The notes: generated from the letters alone by a model not told the origin. A stretch of 18,392 nt of DNA from CAYWFU01 sp964457585 (GCA_964457585.1 CAYWFU010000063.1:1-18392), one strand, 5' to 3'; positions 1 through 6,040 are shown, numbered from the stretch's first letter. Program-made: numbers and translations.

Positions 1-121
1 TGCTTATCCTGTCCTGAAATAATTGGATGATTTTGATAATATTGATTTATCCGCGTAGCTTTGTCCCAGCACGAAACGTCAGATACAAAACCGAATACCC
101 CTAAATTCTATGCCCTCATTT

Positions 122-219
122 CTGTATTCTGAGTACTGTCTCCTGAAACTGGTGATTGGAAATTGGTAACTGGTGACTGATTTCCCTGTGTACTGTCCCC
201 GTAAACTGTTGACTGTTCT
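122..219. repeat. Low-complexity ACTGGT/GATTGG stretch
   Basis: Short, imperfectly repeated words built from ACTGGTGA, GATTGG, GGTAACTGG, TGTACTGT and GTACTGTC fill this stretch, and no reading frame survives through it. It lies directly after the point where the PIN-toxin frame (225-317, minus) is cut short, so it probably replaced or eroded the rest of that gene. A milder stretch of the same kind (CTCATTGCTCATCACTCATTG-like) occurs near 11795-11817. What produces these stretches is unknown to me. Confidence 0.5.
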
Positions 220-224
220 TCATA

Positions 225-317
225 TTAAATGCAACAAATATTGTAATACTGATCATCTCTATTATAAAGCCCTAAGATATAAGAAGTATCAATAAAAAGA
301 CGTTCAAATTTATCCAT
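225..317 (-). pseudogene. Truncated PIN-domain toxin (N-terminal 30 aa)
   Basis: The minus-strand frame starts at 317, six bases after the antitoxin stop, and encodes 30 residues beginning MDKFERLFIDTSYILGLYN. The pattern hydrophobic-FIDTSY-hydrophobic with the first acidic catalytic Asp is the classical first beta strand of PIN-domain (VapC-like) ribonucleases. It is followed by a DDQYYN helix start. PIN toxins are usually about 130 aa and need three or four acidic residues. Here a stop comes after residue 30 and the sequence beyond turns into low-complexity repeat, so the nuclease must be inactive. Gene order antitoxin then toxin with a tiny gap is typical of this toxin-antitoxin class. Confidence 0.72.
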
Positions 318-323
318 ATTATT

Positions 324-575
324 TTATTCTGTTCTTTTTGGAGTTCCATAAAGATAATGGTCATGATTTATTGACCAATCCTTTATTCCAACATTTTCTG
401 CCATAGCCATAATTTTAGCAAATACATCTACATCAGCATCTTTTCCCTTATCCTTTTTATGATTTTTAAGATCAACCTCTATAAGAGCTTTATTCCCATG
501 TTTATCATAATGAACAATATCATCAAGGGAAACGCCTAATTCTTCTGTAACTTTTTTTAAAGTTGCTGTTGGCAT
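324..575 (-). CDS. Putative antitoxin of a PIN-type toxin-antitoxin pair
   Basis: This is an 83-residue acidic/basic protein starting MPTATLKKVTEELGVSLDD and ending DHYLYGTPKRTE. A longer in-frame start exists upstream at 635, but the start at 575 has a consensus AGGAGG at 583-588 seven bases before it, so I chose it. The position immediately upstream of a PIN-toxin start (317), in one transcription unit, is the main evidence for an antitoxin role. The protein has no recognised DNA-binding fold that I can name. With the toxin truncated, it is probably an orphan. Known for the class: the antitoxin binds the PIN nuclease and represses the operon. Inference: this gene did so before the toxin decayed. 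Confidence 0.6.
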   Translation of the reverse strand: MPTATLKKVTEELGVSLDDIVHYDKHGNKALIEVDLKNHKKDKGKDADVDVFAKIMAMAENVGIKDWSINHDHYLYGTPKRTE

Positions 576-752
576 TTTTTTGCCTCCTTTTGTTTCATAG
601 AGTTTCTTGCAAGGCTTCAAGAGCCTTGAAAACATTAACTCTCCAGCTTTTTATTTTCTTGCAATCCTCCTTGTTGTATGGTATAATTATTATAATAAAA
701 ATTCCGAATTTTTACCGATTTTACCAATAACTTTACATTACAAAGAGAACAT

Positions 753-1170
753 ATGCTATTTGTTAATAATCCTAAAAAACCTATCTACAATTCTCTTAAT
801 GACCTCAAAGCTAATAAATCAATTAACTCTTGGTTCGATCTTACTATTTACGATAAAGCTACCGTTTCACTTTTAGCTCAAGAACTTGTTGTTGCTAAAC
901 AACAATTTTGTTTGTCCTAATGCTCTATCTTGCCTTAAGCCTGGTCAAGATTTCAAAACTTTTAAAATTCAAATTAAAGACGATCTTCGAATATCCGGCA
1001 CTCTTTCTACTCCAAAAGGTTCTTTAAAATGGAAAGAGGATTACAATAAAAGAACTGTTATCGAACGAAATTCCTTTGATAATAAAAGAGTTCGTTTGAT
1101 TTTCTGCTATGTTTTCATTAATATTAATTACTTCTTCTTCAATTTCTTATGTCCCAATTATATTACCTGA
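753..1170 (+). pseudogene. Degenerate transposase remnant (DDE type)
   Basis: There are two overlapping frames. Frame one (753-920) gives 55 residues starting MLFVNNPKKPIYNSLNDLK. The second frame (from about 886) contains CPNALSC and then GSLKWKEDYNKRTVIERN followed by KRVRL. A GS-x-WK-x2-Y-x2-RT-x2-ER block is typical of the C-terminal part of DDE transposases of IS4/ISNCY-like groups, where it carries the last catalytic Glu. The frame change between the two parts and the lack of N-terminal catalytic motifs show it is a broken, incomplete copy. No inverted repeats were seen around it. It lies in chromosomal DNA left of the integrated element. Confidence 0.5.
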
Positions 1171-1289
1171 AGAACAGGTCTTTATCACAGAATACTAAGT
1201 CAATAAAGCAAACTGAAACGGAAGTTATATTAAATAACAATACAGGCTAAAAAGTTTGATATTCTTGGATTTTATGATAACAGGATTTG

Positions 1290-1364
1290 AAAATCGAAAA
1301 GCCTTGATTTTTATTGGTTGCGGGGGTTGGATTTGAACCAACGACCTTTGGGTTATGAGCCCAA
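1290..1364. repeat. attL: left 75-bp direct repeat of the integrated element
   Basis: These 75 bases are identical to 10560-10634. With a one-base gap and one mismatch, similarity continues a further ~17 bases leftward (1273-1289 versus 10542-10559). The repeat contains the 3' 50 nt of the initiator tRNA gene (minus strand, 1315-1364) plus its downstream A/T hairpin. It ends exactly where the tRNA 5' half should begin: left flank TTCTCC, right flank CGAGCT. This is the signature of site-specific integration by a tyrosine recombinase into a tRNA 3' end. Confidence 0.95.
1315..1364 (-). pseudogene. 3' fragment of initiator tRNA-Met (CAT)
   Basis: On the minus strand this reads from the anticodon stem (TTGGGCTCATAACCCAA) through the T arm (GGTTCAAATCC) to the encoded CCA end. 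The acceptor 5' strand and D arm are absent and replaced by element sequence, so it cannot fold into a tRNA. It is the tRNA 3' end displaced to the left when the element inserted. The intact gene is restored at 10585-10661. Confidence 0.95.
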
Positions 1365-1386
1365 TTCTCCTCTTAAACGATAACCA

Positions 1387-1415
1387 ACAATAACAAAGAA
1401 AATCTTGATTGTCAA
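1387..1415 (-). promoter_or_regulatory. Outward-facing sigma70-like promoter at the element's left end
   Basis: On the minus strand there is TTGACA (1415-1410), exactly 17 bases, then TATTGT (1392-1387). A transcript would start near 1380 and run leftward through the tRNA 3' fragment. In an excised circle it would cross the joined att site and enter the 3' end of the integrase gene antisense. The box match is good, but AT-rich DNA gives false positives. Confidence 0.45.
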
Positions 1416-1454
1416 GACTTTTATTTGTTTGATGATTAAGATTTTCTTGTTATT
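1389..1454. repeat. Imperfect inverted repeat in the left attachment arm
   Basis: The left arm at 1389-1406 (AATAACAAAGAAAATCTT) pairs with 1438-1454 (AAGATTTTCTTGTTATT), with one bulged A. The loop contains a smaller CTTG...CAAG pairing. The structure starts 25 bases inside the left att repeat, so it could be a recombination-protein site or a terminator-like hairpin. The promoter at 1387-1415 overlaps it. Confidence 0.55.
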
Positions 1455-1475
1455 TTTTACTGTTTTTTATTATTT

Positions 1476-1497
1476 TGTTAGAAGATTGTTAGAAGAT
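1476..1497 (+). repeat. Candidate integrase arm-type site, left copy
   Basis: Two copies of TGTTAGAA in an 11-base period (TGTTAGAA-GAT-TGTTAGAA-GAT). The full 22 bases recur exactly at 10433-10454 near the opposite end, and in diverged form (18 of 22 identical) at 8997-9018. This copy is non-coding and lies 112 bases inside the left att repeat. The right copy lies 106 bases inside the right att repeat. Paired direct sites flanking the core at both ends are what arm-type binding sites of lambda-family integrases look like. Confidence 0.65.
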
Positions 1498-1802
1498 TTT
1501 TTATAAAATAATATTAACCTTTTTATTTATCAACTTACAGTTAGAGATAGAAATTAAAACCTCTTCCTTTTTTTATTTTATGTTTATTTTGATTTAAATT
1601 CTTATAAATTAATTTTGATATTTAAATTAATTGTCACCATGGGGGGAGGGGGATATATATATTTAATTATGTATAAGTTCCCCTATCCCTTGCGAAGCAA
1701 AATATCTGAAGGTTTCAACTTTATATTGATTGTAAATTATTGACATGTTTGTATGGGGGTATATTTAGAAAATATGAATTATCATATATTAATTGAAATA
1801 TC
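1498..1802. other. Non-coding left end of the element
   Basis: No gene is seen in this stretch. It is AT-rich except for a G-tract at 1641-1652 (six G, A, five G) and a G5 run near 1754. A TTGACA at 1740-1745 is followed by a poor -10 (TATTTA, spacing 16), giving at best a weak plus-strand promoter. Confidence 0.5.
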
Positions 1803-1831
1803 TTGACTTAAAAGTGGCAAAATTATATTAT
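1803..1831 (+). promoter_or_regulatory. Promoter of the NYN gene
   Basis: TTGACT (1803-1808), a 17-base spacer and TATTAT (1826-1831) make a near-consensus sigma70-type promoter. The start site would fall near 1838, giving a leader of about 19 nt before the ATG at 1857. Confidence 0.65.
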
Positions 1832-1856
1832 TTATTGTATCAATTTAAAGGTGCAT

Positions 1857-2354
1857 ATGGAAAAACAAAATTCAAATAATTATGCTTTCATTGATAGTCA
1901 AAATCTTAATCTTGCTATTAGAGAGCAAGGATGGCTCTTGGATTTTAAAAGATTCAGAAAATATCTTCAGGATAAATTTAATATAACTAAGGCTTTTCTT
2001 TTTATAGGATATGTTCCTCAAAATCAGGATTTATATATAAATTTACAAAAGGAAGGATATATTTTAATCTTTAAACCAACTTTAACTTTACCAAATGGAA
2101 AGGTTAAAGGAAATGTGGATGCTGAATTAGTTTTACATACAATGGTTGAATATAATAATTTTGATAAAGCTTTAATTGTTACTGGTGATGGTGATTTTTA
2201 TTGTCTTGTAGATTATTTAAATAAACATAATAAATTATTGAAATTGATGATACCAAATATGAAAAGTTTTTCTTGCTTTTTTAGAAAACTAATGTCTCAT
2301 ATTATTTTTATGAATCATTTAAGGAATAAAATAGAATACAGGAAAAAAAAATAA
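1857..2354 (+). CDS. NYN-domain (LabA/DUF88-like) ribonuclease
   Basis: A 165-residue protein of the NYN family, a PIN-like metal-dependent nuclease fold acting on RNA. The expected acidic residues are visible: D13 in FIDSQNL, D88 in GNVDAELVLHTM, and D111 and D113 in VTGDGDFYCLVDYL. I chose the ATG at 1857 over the GTG at 1851 because AAAGGTG (1847-1853) then acts as ribosome-binding site. After the A9 run at 2343-2351 the frame stops. The -1 frame continues KEALPQDETFWIAPHRDS and stays open to 2545, so a C-terminal basic tail may have been lost or may be read by slippage. It lies at the far end from the integrase, the usual place for cargo. Its target is unknown; a defence or regulatory role is inference. 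Confidence 0.88.
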   Translation: MEKQNSNNYAFIDSQNLNLAIREQGWLLDFKRFRKYLQDKFNITKAFLFIGYVPQNQDLYINLQKEGYILIFKPTLTLPNGKVKGNVDAELVLHTMVEYNNFDKALIVTGDGDFYCLVDYLNKHNKLLKLMIPNMKSFSCFFRKLMSHIIFMNHLRNKIEYRKKK

Positions 2355-2410
2355 AAAAGGAGGCATTGCCGCAGGACGAAACCTTTTGGATAGCCCCCCA
2401 TCGTGATTCT
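2355..2410 (-). ncRNA. Candidate short RNA (or out-of-frame NYN tail)
   Basis: A small GC-richer island. On the minus strand it lies just after the promoter at 2417-2445 and reads GGGGGGC ... GCCTCC followed by TTTTTT. The GGGGGC/GCCTCC ends can pair (one G-U), giving a hairpin plus U-run. This fits a roughly 55-nt transcript ending in an intrinsic terminator, or a bidirectional terminator for the NYN gene. The same bases on the plus strand encode a plausible -1 continuation of the NYN protein. I cannot decide between these from sequence alone. Confidence 0.3.
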
Positions 2411-2412
2411 AT

Positions 2413-2447
2413 AATAAAGATAACAATAAAAATTAAAAATGTCAAGA
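2413..2447. repeat. Direct repeat, copy 1 (partner 3068-3102)
   Basis: The first 20 bases (AATAAAGATAACAATAAAAA) are identical to 3068-3087. The next 15 agree at 11 positions. The two copies bracket the REP-like hairpins and the TPR gene. Each copy contains a minus-strand promoter-like box pair. Confidence 0.7.
2417..2445 (-). promoter_or_regulatory. Minus-strand promoter at the 3' end of the NYN gene
   Basis: On the minus strand there is TTGACA (2445-2440), 17 bases, then TATCTT (2422-2417). The transcript would run into the candidate short RNA and antisense to NYN. The promoter sits within a direct repeat (2413-2447) whose partner lies at 3068-3102. Confidence 0.45.
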
Positions 2448-2510
2448 AAAAAGCTTCAAAAAGCTTTAAAAAATATGTAAAGAAAAATATAAAGTTTTTT
2501 TATCTGGAAG

Positions 2511-2552
2511 TGCCAAGAATACCCCGCAGTTTACTGCAGGGATGAATTGGCA
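2511..2552. repeat. REP-like palindrome, copy 1
   Basis: The outer stem is TGCCAA (2511-2516) with TTGGCA (2547-2552). The inner stem is CCCCGCAG / CTGCAGGG around a TTTA loop, with one mismatch. The core ATACCCCGCAG is shared with the second palindrome at 2587-2619. Such GATACCCCGCAGCTTGCTGCGGGG-type units belong to REP sequences mobilised by IS200-like REP transposases elsewhere. No such transposase gene is in this window. Confidence 0.6.
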
Positions 2553-2586
2553 TAATATAAATAATAAATAATTCCTATCAGAGACA

Positions 2587-2619
2587 GAAGATACCCCGCA
2601 GCTTGCTACGGGGTTCTTC
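2587..2619. repeat. REP-like palindrome, copy 2
   Basis: The stem GAAGA ... CCCCGCAG, loop CTTG, then CTACGGGG ... TCTTC, is nearly perfect. It begins 72-76 bases after copy 1 in the same orientation and lies just upstream of the TPR gene. There is no U-run after it, so it is not a simple terminator. Confidence 0.65.
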
Positions 2620-2671
2620 ATTAAATTCATTTCGTCATTTATTAAAACATAATAAATCAAGAAAGGAAAAA

Positions 2672-3037
2672 ATGAATAATTTAAAAAATATTTTTATCTC
2701 TATTTTATTATTATGTTCGACTTTTTTATTTGGATTTGATTCGAATGATATTAAAGATACAAAAACATCCAAAGGTAGTTTAAATGATTCTACTCAAAAT
2801 AATATAGAAAAGGTTTTAAATCTTATATTAGGAACAAAAACAAAAAATTTACAGGATTATACTAAAGCTATTGAGTTAAACCCTAAAGATGCAGGGGCTT
2901 ACTATAATAGAGGTGTAGCTAAGGCAAAATTAAAAGATTATGCTGGGGCTTTAGATGATTTAAGTGAAGCTGGACAACTAGGCGAAACAAAAGCTTATGA
3001 AGTTATACCAATAATTCAAGAGATGATGAGACAATAA
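2672..3037 (+). CDS. Small exported TPR protein
   Basis: A 121-residue protein with a clear Sec signal (MNNLKNIFISILLLCSTFLFGFDS: Lys at the start, hydrophobic core, cleavage near residues 20-24). After a polar linker there is a TPR unit: YTKAIELNPKDAGAYYNRGVAKAKLKDYAGALDDL, with the usual Ala, Tyr, Asn-Arg-Gly and Asp-Tyr positions, followed by a shorter helix pair. The ATG at 2672 is preferred over an upstream in-frame start because AAAGGAAA lies just before it and the signal peptide then begins at residue 1. The abrupt join between NLILGTKTKNLQD and the TPR suggests repeats were lost internally. It probably mediates protein contacts in the periplasm or at the envelope; the partner is unknown. 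Likely element cargo. Confidence 0.8.
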   Translation: MNNLKNIFISILLLCSTFLFGFDSNDIKDTKTSKGSLNDSTQNNIEKVLNLILGTKTKNLQDYTKAIELNPKDAGAYYNRGVAKAKLKDYAGALDDLSEAGQLGETKAYEVIPIIQEMMRQ

Positions 3038-3067
3038 GGATGAGCTCTGAACGGAAGTAACTAGTTA

Positions 3068-3102
3068 AATAAAGATAACAATAAAAACCAAAAGTGTTAA
3101 TA
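3068..3102. repeat. Direct repeat, copy 2 (partner 2413-2447)
   Basis: Matches copy 1 over 31 of 35 bases, with the first 20 identical. It starts 31 bases after the TPR stop codon. Confidence 0.7.
3072..3100 (-). promoter_or_regulatory. Minus-strand promoter at the 3' end of the TPR gene
   Basis: On the minus strand there is TTAACA (3100-3095), 17 bases, then TATCTT (3077-3072). It lies in repeat copy 2 and points into the TPR gene antisense, exactly as the copy at 2417-2445 points into NYN. No terminator hairpin is seen soon after it. Confidence 0.4.
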
Positions 3103-3591
3103 TTTAAATTTGTAAATTTGTTAATTCATTTTTTCTTTTAAAAAAATCAAACCAAAAATCTTCTAATTAGATTAAAAAACCAATGTTTATTTTATATGTT
3201 AAGTGCTAAGTTGACATATTGATTCATTTATTTAATTTTTTCATTGCAATTAAAGAAAAAATCAAATTTTATGTTGTTTTTAAAAATACAAAAAAGGACT
3301 TAATTTTAATTATAATAAGTTTAAAAATATTAATTTTTATTTAAGGCATATCGACATATAACTATTAGTATTCATTAGGGGGCATACCGTAAATACAATA
3401 GTATTTTTTATATATATTATCCCCTTTTACCATATGTAAAACAAATAAGATTATAAATTAGGTGATAATATTGTAATTTATTGTCTATATATAATTGTTT
3501 TACAGGTGAAATATATGCTCCAGAATAAAATTAAATTAAAACTTTAAAATTGACGATAATATAACAAGATTGTTTTCAAAGGATAATAAAA
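3103..3591. other. Largest non-coding gap in the element, with inverted repeats
   Basis: I see no gene here. Features are a TTGACA at 3211-3216 with TAATTT after 16 bases; GGGGG near 3378 facing CCCC at 3421-3424; an AATAC/GTATT hairpin between them; and GTAAAACAA (3436-3444) inverted at 3495-3503. It is extremely AT-rich and could hold an origin or control region, but nothing is decisive. Confidence 0.4.
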
Positions 3592-4138
3592 ATGGACATA
3601 TCTGAAACCGAAAAAATTCATATTATAGCTTTACACAAAGAAGGTTTTTTGTATCGTAAAATAGCAACCAAGCTTAAATTATCGCTTAACACAGTGTATC
3701 GAATTATTAAGGAACAGAATGAATTTATTAATGGGAAATCGATACAAACTATTAATCAATGTATCAAATATTAAAGATAAATCGATACAAGATGCTTTAA
3801 ATGAGATTAAAAGCAAGGAAAATCAAACAAAACAAGTGGAATTAAAATCGATACAAATTAAATCAAATGAGATAATTGAACGTATTAAATATAAATCTGC
3901 TGAGATAGCAGAGCAGTGCATTGATAATATCACATCTACTAAAATCCAAGGATCTAATATAGATACTTTATCACTGGTAGCATCAAGGTTAATCGATAAG
4001 CATAGATTACTATCAGATAAAAGTACATCTAACGTATCAATGCACAATATATTTATATCTGCTGTTATTAGAGCATGTCAACCGCAACAAGACATAGGGG
4101 GCAATGGCATTGACACTAAATTGACGATTGAGCATTAA
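3592..4138 (+). pseudogene. HTH protein resembling a small terminase/DNA-binding subunit, split in two frames
   Basis: Part one (3592-3774) is 60 aa: MDISETEKIHIIALHKEGF ... IATKLKLSLNTVYRIIKEQ, a clear helix-turn-helix of the homeodomain/resolvase type. Part two (3719-4138, another frame) continues with a charged coiled-coil-like stretch and then DTLSLVASRLIDKHRLLSDKSTS, which resembles the ALA-x-IDK-x-RLL-x-G-x-PT region seen after the HTH in phage small-terminase-like proteins. Joining them needs a +1 change between about 3747 and 3774. Two short translated genes, decay and a sequencing error are all possible. The word KSIQ occurs three times, once in part one and twice in part two, which supports one ancestral gene. 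No large terminase is present. Confidence 0.55.
3736..3856 (+). repeat. Three copies of AAATCGATACAA
   Basis: Exact 12-base copies at 3736-3747, 3779-3790 and 3845-3856, spaced 43 and 66 bases, all within the split HTH gene. In their frames each encodes KSIQ. They could be protein-level repeats or a DNA-level cluster (iteron-like sites overlapping the gene). The spacing is not a whole number of helical turns. Confidence 0.55.
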
Positions 4139-4279
4139 GGGCTAAAATAGTTCTATAGATTATGATACTATGAATGAATGTAATGAATTATGTAAAATTA
4201 TTAATAGCAGTATAAAAACAATAGGCAAAAGGATGGGTTAATGCTCAATTTAATAATATATTTAGTGTCAATGCCATTG
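4102..4279. repeat. Long two-part inverted repeat
   Basis: The outer 20-bp arms (4102-4121 and 4260-4279) are perfect complements and contain ATGGCATTGACACTAAAT. The inner 12-bp arms ATTGAGCATTAA (4127-4138) and TTAATGCTCAAT (4238-4249) are also perfect. Spacers are 5 and 10 bases, and the loop is 99 bases. The left arm overlaps the last codons and the stop of the preceding gene. The loop holds only a 23-codon frame (MNECNELCKIINSSIKTIG...). Function unknown. Confidence 0.85.
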
Positions 4280-4396
4280 GACATATGTGAGGGAAACAAC
4301 CCCCGAATCCGACGATTGAAATTATTATATTTAAATAAATTAAAATAGATTTAGTTGTTCTTAAAATTTTTATAATGTTATTAAAAAAGCTAAAGT

Positions 4397-5375
4397 ATGA
4401 ATATGAAAAATGAAAATGATATATTAAACAATATTAAAAAAACCAAGGGAAAGAGTCTGCGGATATTTTTGGTCGCTTTGATATTTATCGATGGGATTTA
4501 AACACAGATGATTATAAATTGATAGCAGAAGCATTAATGTTATGGCATTCACATATTTATGTAGCGGACGTTTTAAATATTGTAAATAATTATGTAAAAT
4601 CTGATGGAAAATATATTTTTGATGGAACAGTAAAAAATCTTAAATATTTGGTTAATAATAAATATTTAAATATTGATGACATCCTTAACGATATCCCTAA
4701 TATTAAACCAGATGATATTAAAATACTTAAAGAACTTCTCAAAAAACATTTAAAGAATTTTTAAGACATAGAAATGAACTTGAAAAAATCGAAATAAATA
4801 TAGACCGATGGTCGCCTCAAGCAATTTATTGTAAGCTTGTTTTTTTTCTTTTACATCTCAAACATAGTATAAGCATAACTCAGGAAGTCGGAAACATCTT
4901 AATGAGCCTCTCTAAGAAGGATGTTGAACAACAAAATAAAGGGAAATTAATTTATATCAATAGCCTTTGGTCGAGCTTAGCTGGAACATTTCCATGGAAT
5001 AAAGGTAGAGTATTAACTTTTCAGCAAGTAATCAATGAAGATTTTACTAATATAAATACTAAGGGAACGGATCTTAATCAATTATATGAAAAATTTTTAT
5101 CTGATTCCACAAATAAAATTGCTAAAAAATATTTTCCAGATTATGAAGAAGAAGGACATATTGCTTCTCTAGCTATAAAAAAGGCTATTGTGGTTATTTT
5201 ATATCGATTAACTGACTATTGCAGTGAAGGCACTAGACATACGGAATTAAGATTTGATGGTATTTTTAATAAACCTCTTGAATATATCTTTAACAAAAAT
5301 TTAGAATTACAAAATTGGTTTGTTAAACATTTTAAAAATGAACTAGAGAAAAGAATAAAATTTATAAACAAGTAA
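4397..5375 (+). pseudogene. Unrecognised element gene interrupted by two or three -1 frame breaks
   Basis: One continuous polypeptide can be read if the frame slips back one base twice. Part one, from ATG 4397, is MNMKNENDILNNIKK. After A7 (4436-4442) it goes on NQGKESADIFGRFDIYRWDLNTDDY ... DDIKILKELLKKHL. After A6 (4741-4746) it goes on KEFLRHRNELEKIEINIDRWSPQ ... SLWSSLAGTFPWNKG ... NELEKRIKFINK. The helix across the second break is amphipathic and continuous, which argues for one gene of about 320 aa. The last long frame alone starts at ATG 4902 (157 aa). I recognise no family; there is no signal peptide and no nuclease or ATPase motif. It immediately precedes the sigma-like gene, whose frame is again -1 relative to this one and open from 5342. 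Confidence 0.5.
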
Positions 5376-5383
5376 ATGATATA

Positions 5384-5905
5384 TTGTTTAAAATACTATA
5401 CTTAATTTTCAAACCTCTAGCTAAGCATGTTTTTAAAGAACTGTTTGATAGTGAAATGAAAAAAAATATTAATATTGATAAAGATTTAATTGATGATACC
5501 TTAATTAATACTATAGATAATACAGCTTTATTTTATACAATACTTAAATATGATGTTTCAAAAAATTCAAATTTTTTTGGATATATCAAAAAAATGTTAA
5601 AATTTAATGCTAAATCTGAGCTTAGAACGGAAAAAACACAATTAAAAACTCAACAAAATAATTTTACTTTGAAAGATTTATCTGATGAAAATATATTAAA
5701 AAATAGTCAAATAGCTAATTTAGATTCAGAAAATTCAACATTAAATATACAAACAATTATACAAAACCTACCCGATAAAGAACGCAAAGCAATTAAAAAA
5801 GCATATTATAATAATGAAAATTTAAATGATACTGAACGCAAAGCAAAAAATAGAGGATTTAAAAAAATAAGGCTTAACCATCCAGAATTAAAAAGCTACT
5901 TATAA
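5384..5905 (+). CDS. Small sigma-70-like protein
   Basis: A 173-residue protein from a TTG codon at 5384; the frame is open back to 5342. No good ribosome-binding site is visible, and an internal ATG exists near residue 25. Residues ~38-81 (DDTLINTIDNTALFYTILKYD then FFGYIKKMLKFNAKSELR) look like sigma-70 region 2.1-2.2. Residues ~125-173 (NLPDKERKAIKKAYYNNENL then ERKAKNRGFKKIRLNHPELKSYL) look like region 4, of the type found in short phage-encoded sigma-like proteins. A poorly conserved linker separates them. If functional it would redirect RNA polymerase to element promoters. The frame overlap with the preceding gene (-1 shift, 5342-5375) leaves open that the two are one broken gene or coupled. 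Confidence 0.5.
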   Translation: MFKILYLIFKPLAKHVFKELFDSEMKKNINIDKDLIDDTLINTIDNTALFYTILKYDVSKNSNFFGYIKKMLKFNAKSELRTEKTQLKTQQNNFTLKDLSDENILKNSQIANLDSENSTLNIQTIIQNLPDKERKAIKKAYYNNENLNDTERKAKNRGFKKIRLNHPELKSYL

Positions 5906-6016
5906 AATTTTCATCTTTAATACTAATAATCTTACTTTGATTTCTTCTTTATACCCATATAATATAAAACTCAAACTATTTCTTTTTATATAATACTTTT
6001 CTCTATTTTTATACAT

Positions 6017-6040
6017 ATCAAAAATATTTTTATTTTTGAT
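6017..6040. other. A/T hairpin between the sigma-like and DUF5659 genes
   Basis: ATCAAAAAT (6017-6025) and ATTTTTGAT (6032-6040) form a perfect 9-bp stem with a 6-base loop, 110 bases after the sigma-like stop. It may be a weak bidirectional terminator. The rest of 5906-6116 shows nothing else. Confidence 0.4.

Noticed and set aside
1..116. Minus-strand open stretch reading FGFVSDVSCWDKATRINQYY toward the window edge
   Set aside because: It looks protein-like, but it has no start codon (a stop lies just upstream) and no family I recognise. It may be a gene fragment continuing outside the window and cannot be supported here.
607..876. Plus-strand 89-aa open frame
   Set aside because: It starts inside the antitoxin leader, is a hydrophobic chance frame in AT-rich DNA, has no ribosome-binding site and overlaps the better transposase-like frame at 753.
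1641..1652. G6AG5 tract as a possible quadruplex
   Set aside because: Only one short tract, with no further G-runs in a usual spacing. It could fold only with two-tetrad stacks, so this is weak.
3736..3856. CRISPR-like array
   Set aside because: The 12-base repeats have unequal spacing, are too short, lie within coding sequence, and there are no cas genes in the window.
4052..4081. Minus-strand TTGACA-N18-TATAAA inside the HTH gene
   Set aside because: It lies within coding sequence of a very AT-rich gene with no gene or structured RNA downstream on that strand; more likely chance.
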